This document shows positions 11,201 through 11,848 of a DNA stretch of 11,848 bases, one piece after another. The translations under genes were made by a program, and so were the position numbers. Position 1 is the stretch's first letter; every line of letters starts with the position of its first letter. The notes under the pieces are model-generated. The model saw only the letters and a program-made list of their open reading frames with translations. It did no database searches and was not told the origin of the DNA. The stretch spans positions 1-11,848 of the forward strand of contig JAFGXK010000214.1 in the NCBI GenBank assembly GCA_016936695.1, written 5' to 3'. Source of the stretch: Bacteroidales bacterium (GTDB lineage Bacteria; Bacteroidota; Bacteroidia; Bacteroidales; VadinHA17).

Positions 11201-11228
11201 AATTCGGTTTTTAAATCCGATTGGAATT
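11201..11228. repeat. Imperfect inverted repeat in the divergent intergenic region
   Basis: TCGG at 11204-11207 pairs with CCGA at 11217-11220 around a nine-base A/T loop, and AATTC at 11201-11205 is mirrored by GAATT at 11224-11228. These are two alternative, overlapping symmetries, not one long stem. The element sits 35-62 bases before the pdxB start and could be an operator or a leader hairpin. The arms are short, so chance is a real possibility. The rest of the 240-base interval (11023-11262) holds the two leftward promoters and otherwise plain AT-rich DNA. Confidence 0.25.
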
Positions 11229-11262
11229 AAAATTTATTACCTTTCAGCGATAATCTGAGCCT

Positions 11263-11848
11263 ATGATCAGGATAACAGCAGATGATAAAATCCCTTTCCT
11301 GAAGGGAGTTCTTGAGCCCTTTGCCCAGATTACCTATCTTCCGGGCAGTCAGATTGACAGAGATACCATAATGGATTCTGATGCACTCCTTGTGAGAACC
11401 CGGACAAAGTGCAGCTCAGATCTCCTTTCCGGTACCAGCGTGCGGTTCATCGGCACCGCCACAATCGGATTCGATCATATAGATACGGGTTTCTGCAGAG
11501 CAAACAATATCTGCTGGACAAATGCTCCCGGTTGCAATTCCTCTTCCGTCATGCAGTACATTGCTGCTGCACTTATGAGGATTTCTTCAGAGTCGGGGCT
11601 CTCACTGAGTAGATTAACTATCGGAATTATCGGCGTCGGGAATGTGGGATCAAAGGTTCAGAAGCTGGCTGAGACGCTTGGCATGAAGGTACTGTTAAAT
11701 GACCCCCCGCGGCAAAGAAAGGAAAAGAAGGACATTTTCGTCAGCATTGAACAGGTACTTGAAGAATCAGATATTATCACTTTGCATGTTCCCCTGAATA
11801 CCGGTGGAAAGGATAATACCTTCCACCTCATTGACGCTGATACTCTAA
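11263..11848 (+). CDS. pdxB: Erythronate-4-phosphate dehydrogenase, N-terminal part (3' end outside window)
   Basis: The first 195 codons of PdxB are present. The enzyme oxidises 4-phosphoerythronate to 2-oxo-3-hydroxy-4-phosphobutanoate in the DXP-dependent route to pyridoxal phosphate, in the cytosol with NAD. It is a D-2-hydroxyacid dehydrogenase. The N-terminus ITADDKIPF, the substrate-binding block VRTRTKCS (from V44), the highly characteristic FIGTATIGFDHID and TNAPGCN..SV.QY segments, and the Rossmann loop GVGNVG (G124, G126, G129) identify it and separate it from SerA and other relatives. NDPPR after the next strand marks the nucleotide-ribose region, and LHVPL follows. The ATG at 11263 gives the standard N-terminus. 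The frame is still open at the last base: the TAA formed by the final three bases is out of frame. The catalytic Arg, Glu and His of the family are beyond or near the missing part and cannot all be checked. Confidence 0.95.
   Translation, partial: MIRITADDKIPFLKGVLEPFAQITYLPGSQIDRDTIMDSDALLVRTRTKCSSDLLSGTSVRFIGTATIGFDHIDTGFCRANNICWTNAPGCNSSSVMQYIAAALMRISSESGLSLSRLTIGIIGVGNVGSKVQKLAETLGMKVLLNDPPRQRKEKKDIFVSIEQVLEESDIITLHVPLNTGGKDNTFHLIDADTL

Noticed and set aside
11221..11245. TTG (11221) and TACCTTTC (11238-11245) as a pdxB promoter
   Set aside because: The last consensus base is C in place of G and the spacer is only 14 bases, well short of the normal 19-21.
11846..11848. TAA at the very end of the window as the pdxB stop
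   Set aside because: The pdxB codons begin one base out of step with it (…ACT CTA A), so the gene continues beyond the window.

Overview
The window looks like chromosomal DNA of a Bacteroidota bacterium, probably an environmental member of the Bacteroidales/Marinilabiliales side. The evidence is the gene content (a secreted S46 dipeptidyl-peptidase, a DUF3467 protein next to rpoC, and the run DUF2520 protein, KdsC-type phosphatase, UbiA prenyltransferase, Maf), the lack of Shine-Dalgarno sequences before the starts, and two upstream elements matching the Bacteroidota sigma-ABfr consensus TTG-N20-TAnnTTTG. The genus cannot be read from the sequence. I see no insertion sequence, phage gene, CRISPR array, tRNA or rRNA.

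Positions 1-10103 form one long, tightly packed rightward array. It starts inside the 3' end of rpoB and continues with complete rpoC, a small DUF3467 protein, a Rossmann/DUF2520 protein, a KdsC-like HAD phosphatase, a UbiA-type membrane prenyltransferase, a Maf nucleotide pyrophosphatase and a secreted S46 peptidase. Gaps are 47, 14, 20, -14 (an overlap), 3, 1 and 18 bases, with no convincing internal promoter or terminator. The array therefore may be read as one unit from the RNA polymerase promoter, with translational coupling in the middle. The jobs it carries are core transcription, probable lipopolysaccharide sugar (KDO) synthesis, polyprenyl or ether-lipid membrane chemistry, nucleotide-pool cleaning and periplasmic peptide digestion.

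Positions 10126-11022 carry a leftward gene, convergent with the peptidase, for a secreted, cysteine-free, coiled-coil protein of unknown function. A 240-base AT-rich divergent region follows. It holds two consensus-like leftward promoters exactly 60 bases apart and a weak inverted repeat. A rightward pdxB (erythronate-4-phosphate dehydrogenase, vitamin B6 synthesis) starts at 11263 and runs off the window still open.

Most of the window is ordinary housekeeping DNA. The parts most worth a second look are the DUF3467 protein coupled to rpoC, the UbiA enzyme as a possible archaeal-type ether-lipid step, the acidic-specificity arginine in the S46 peptidase, and the coiled-coil protein with its twin promoters.
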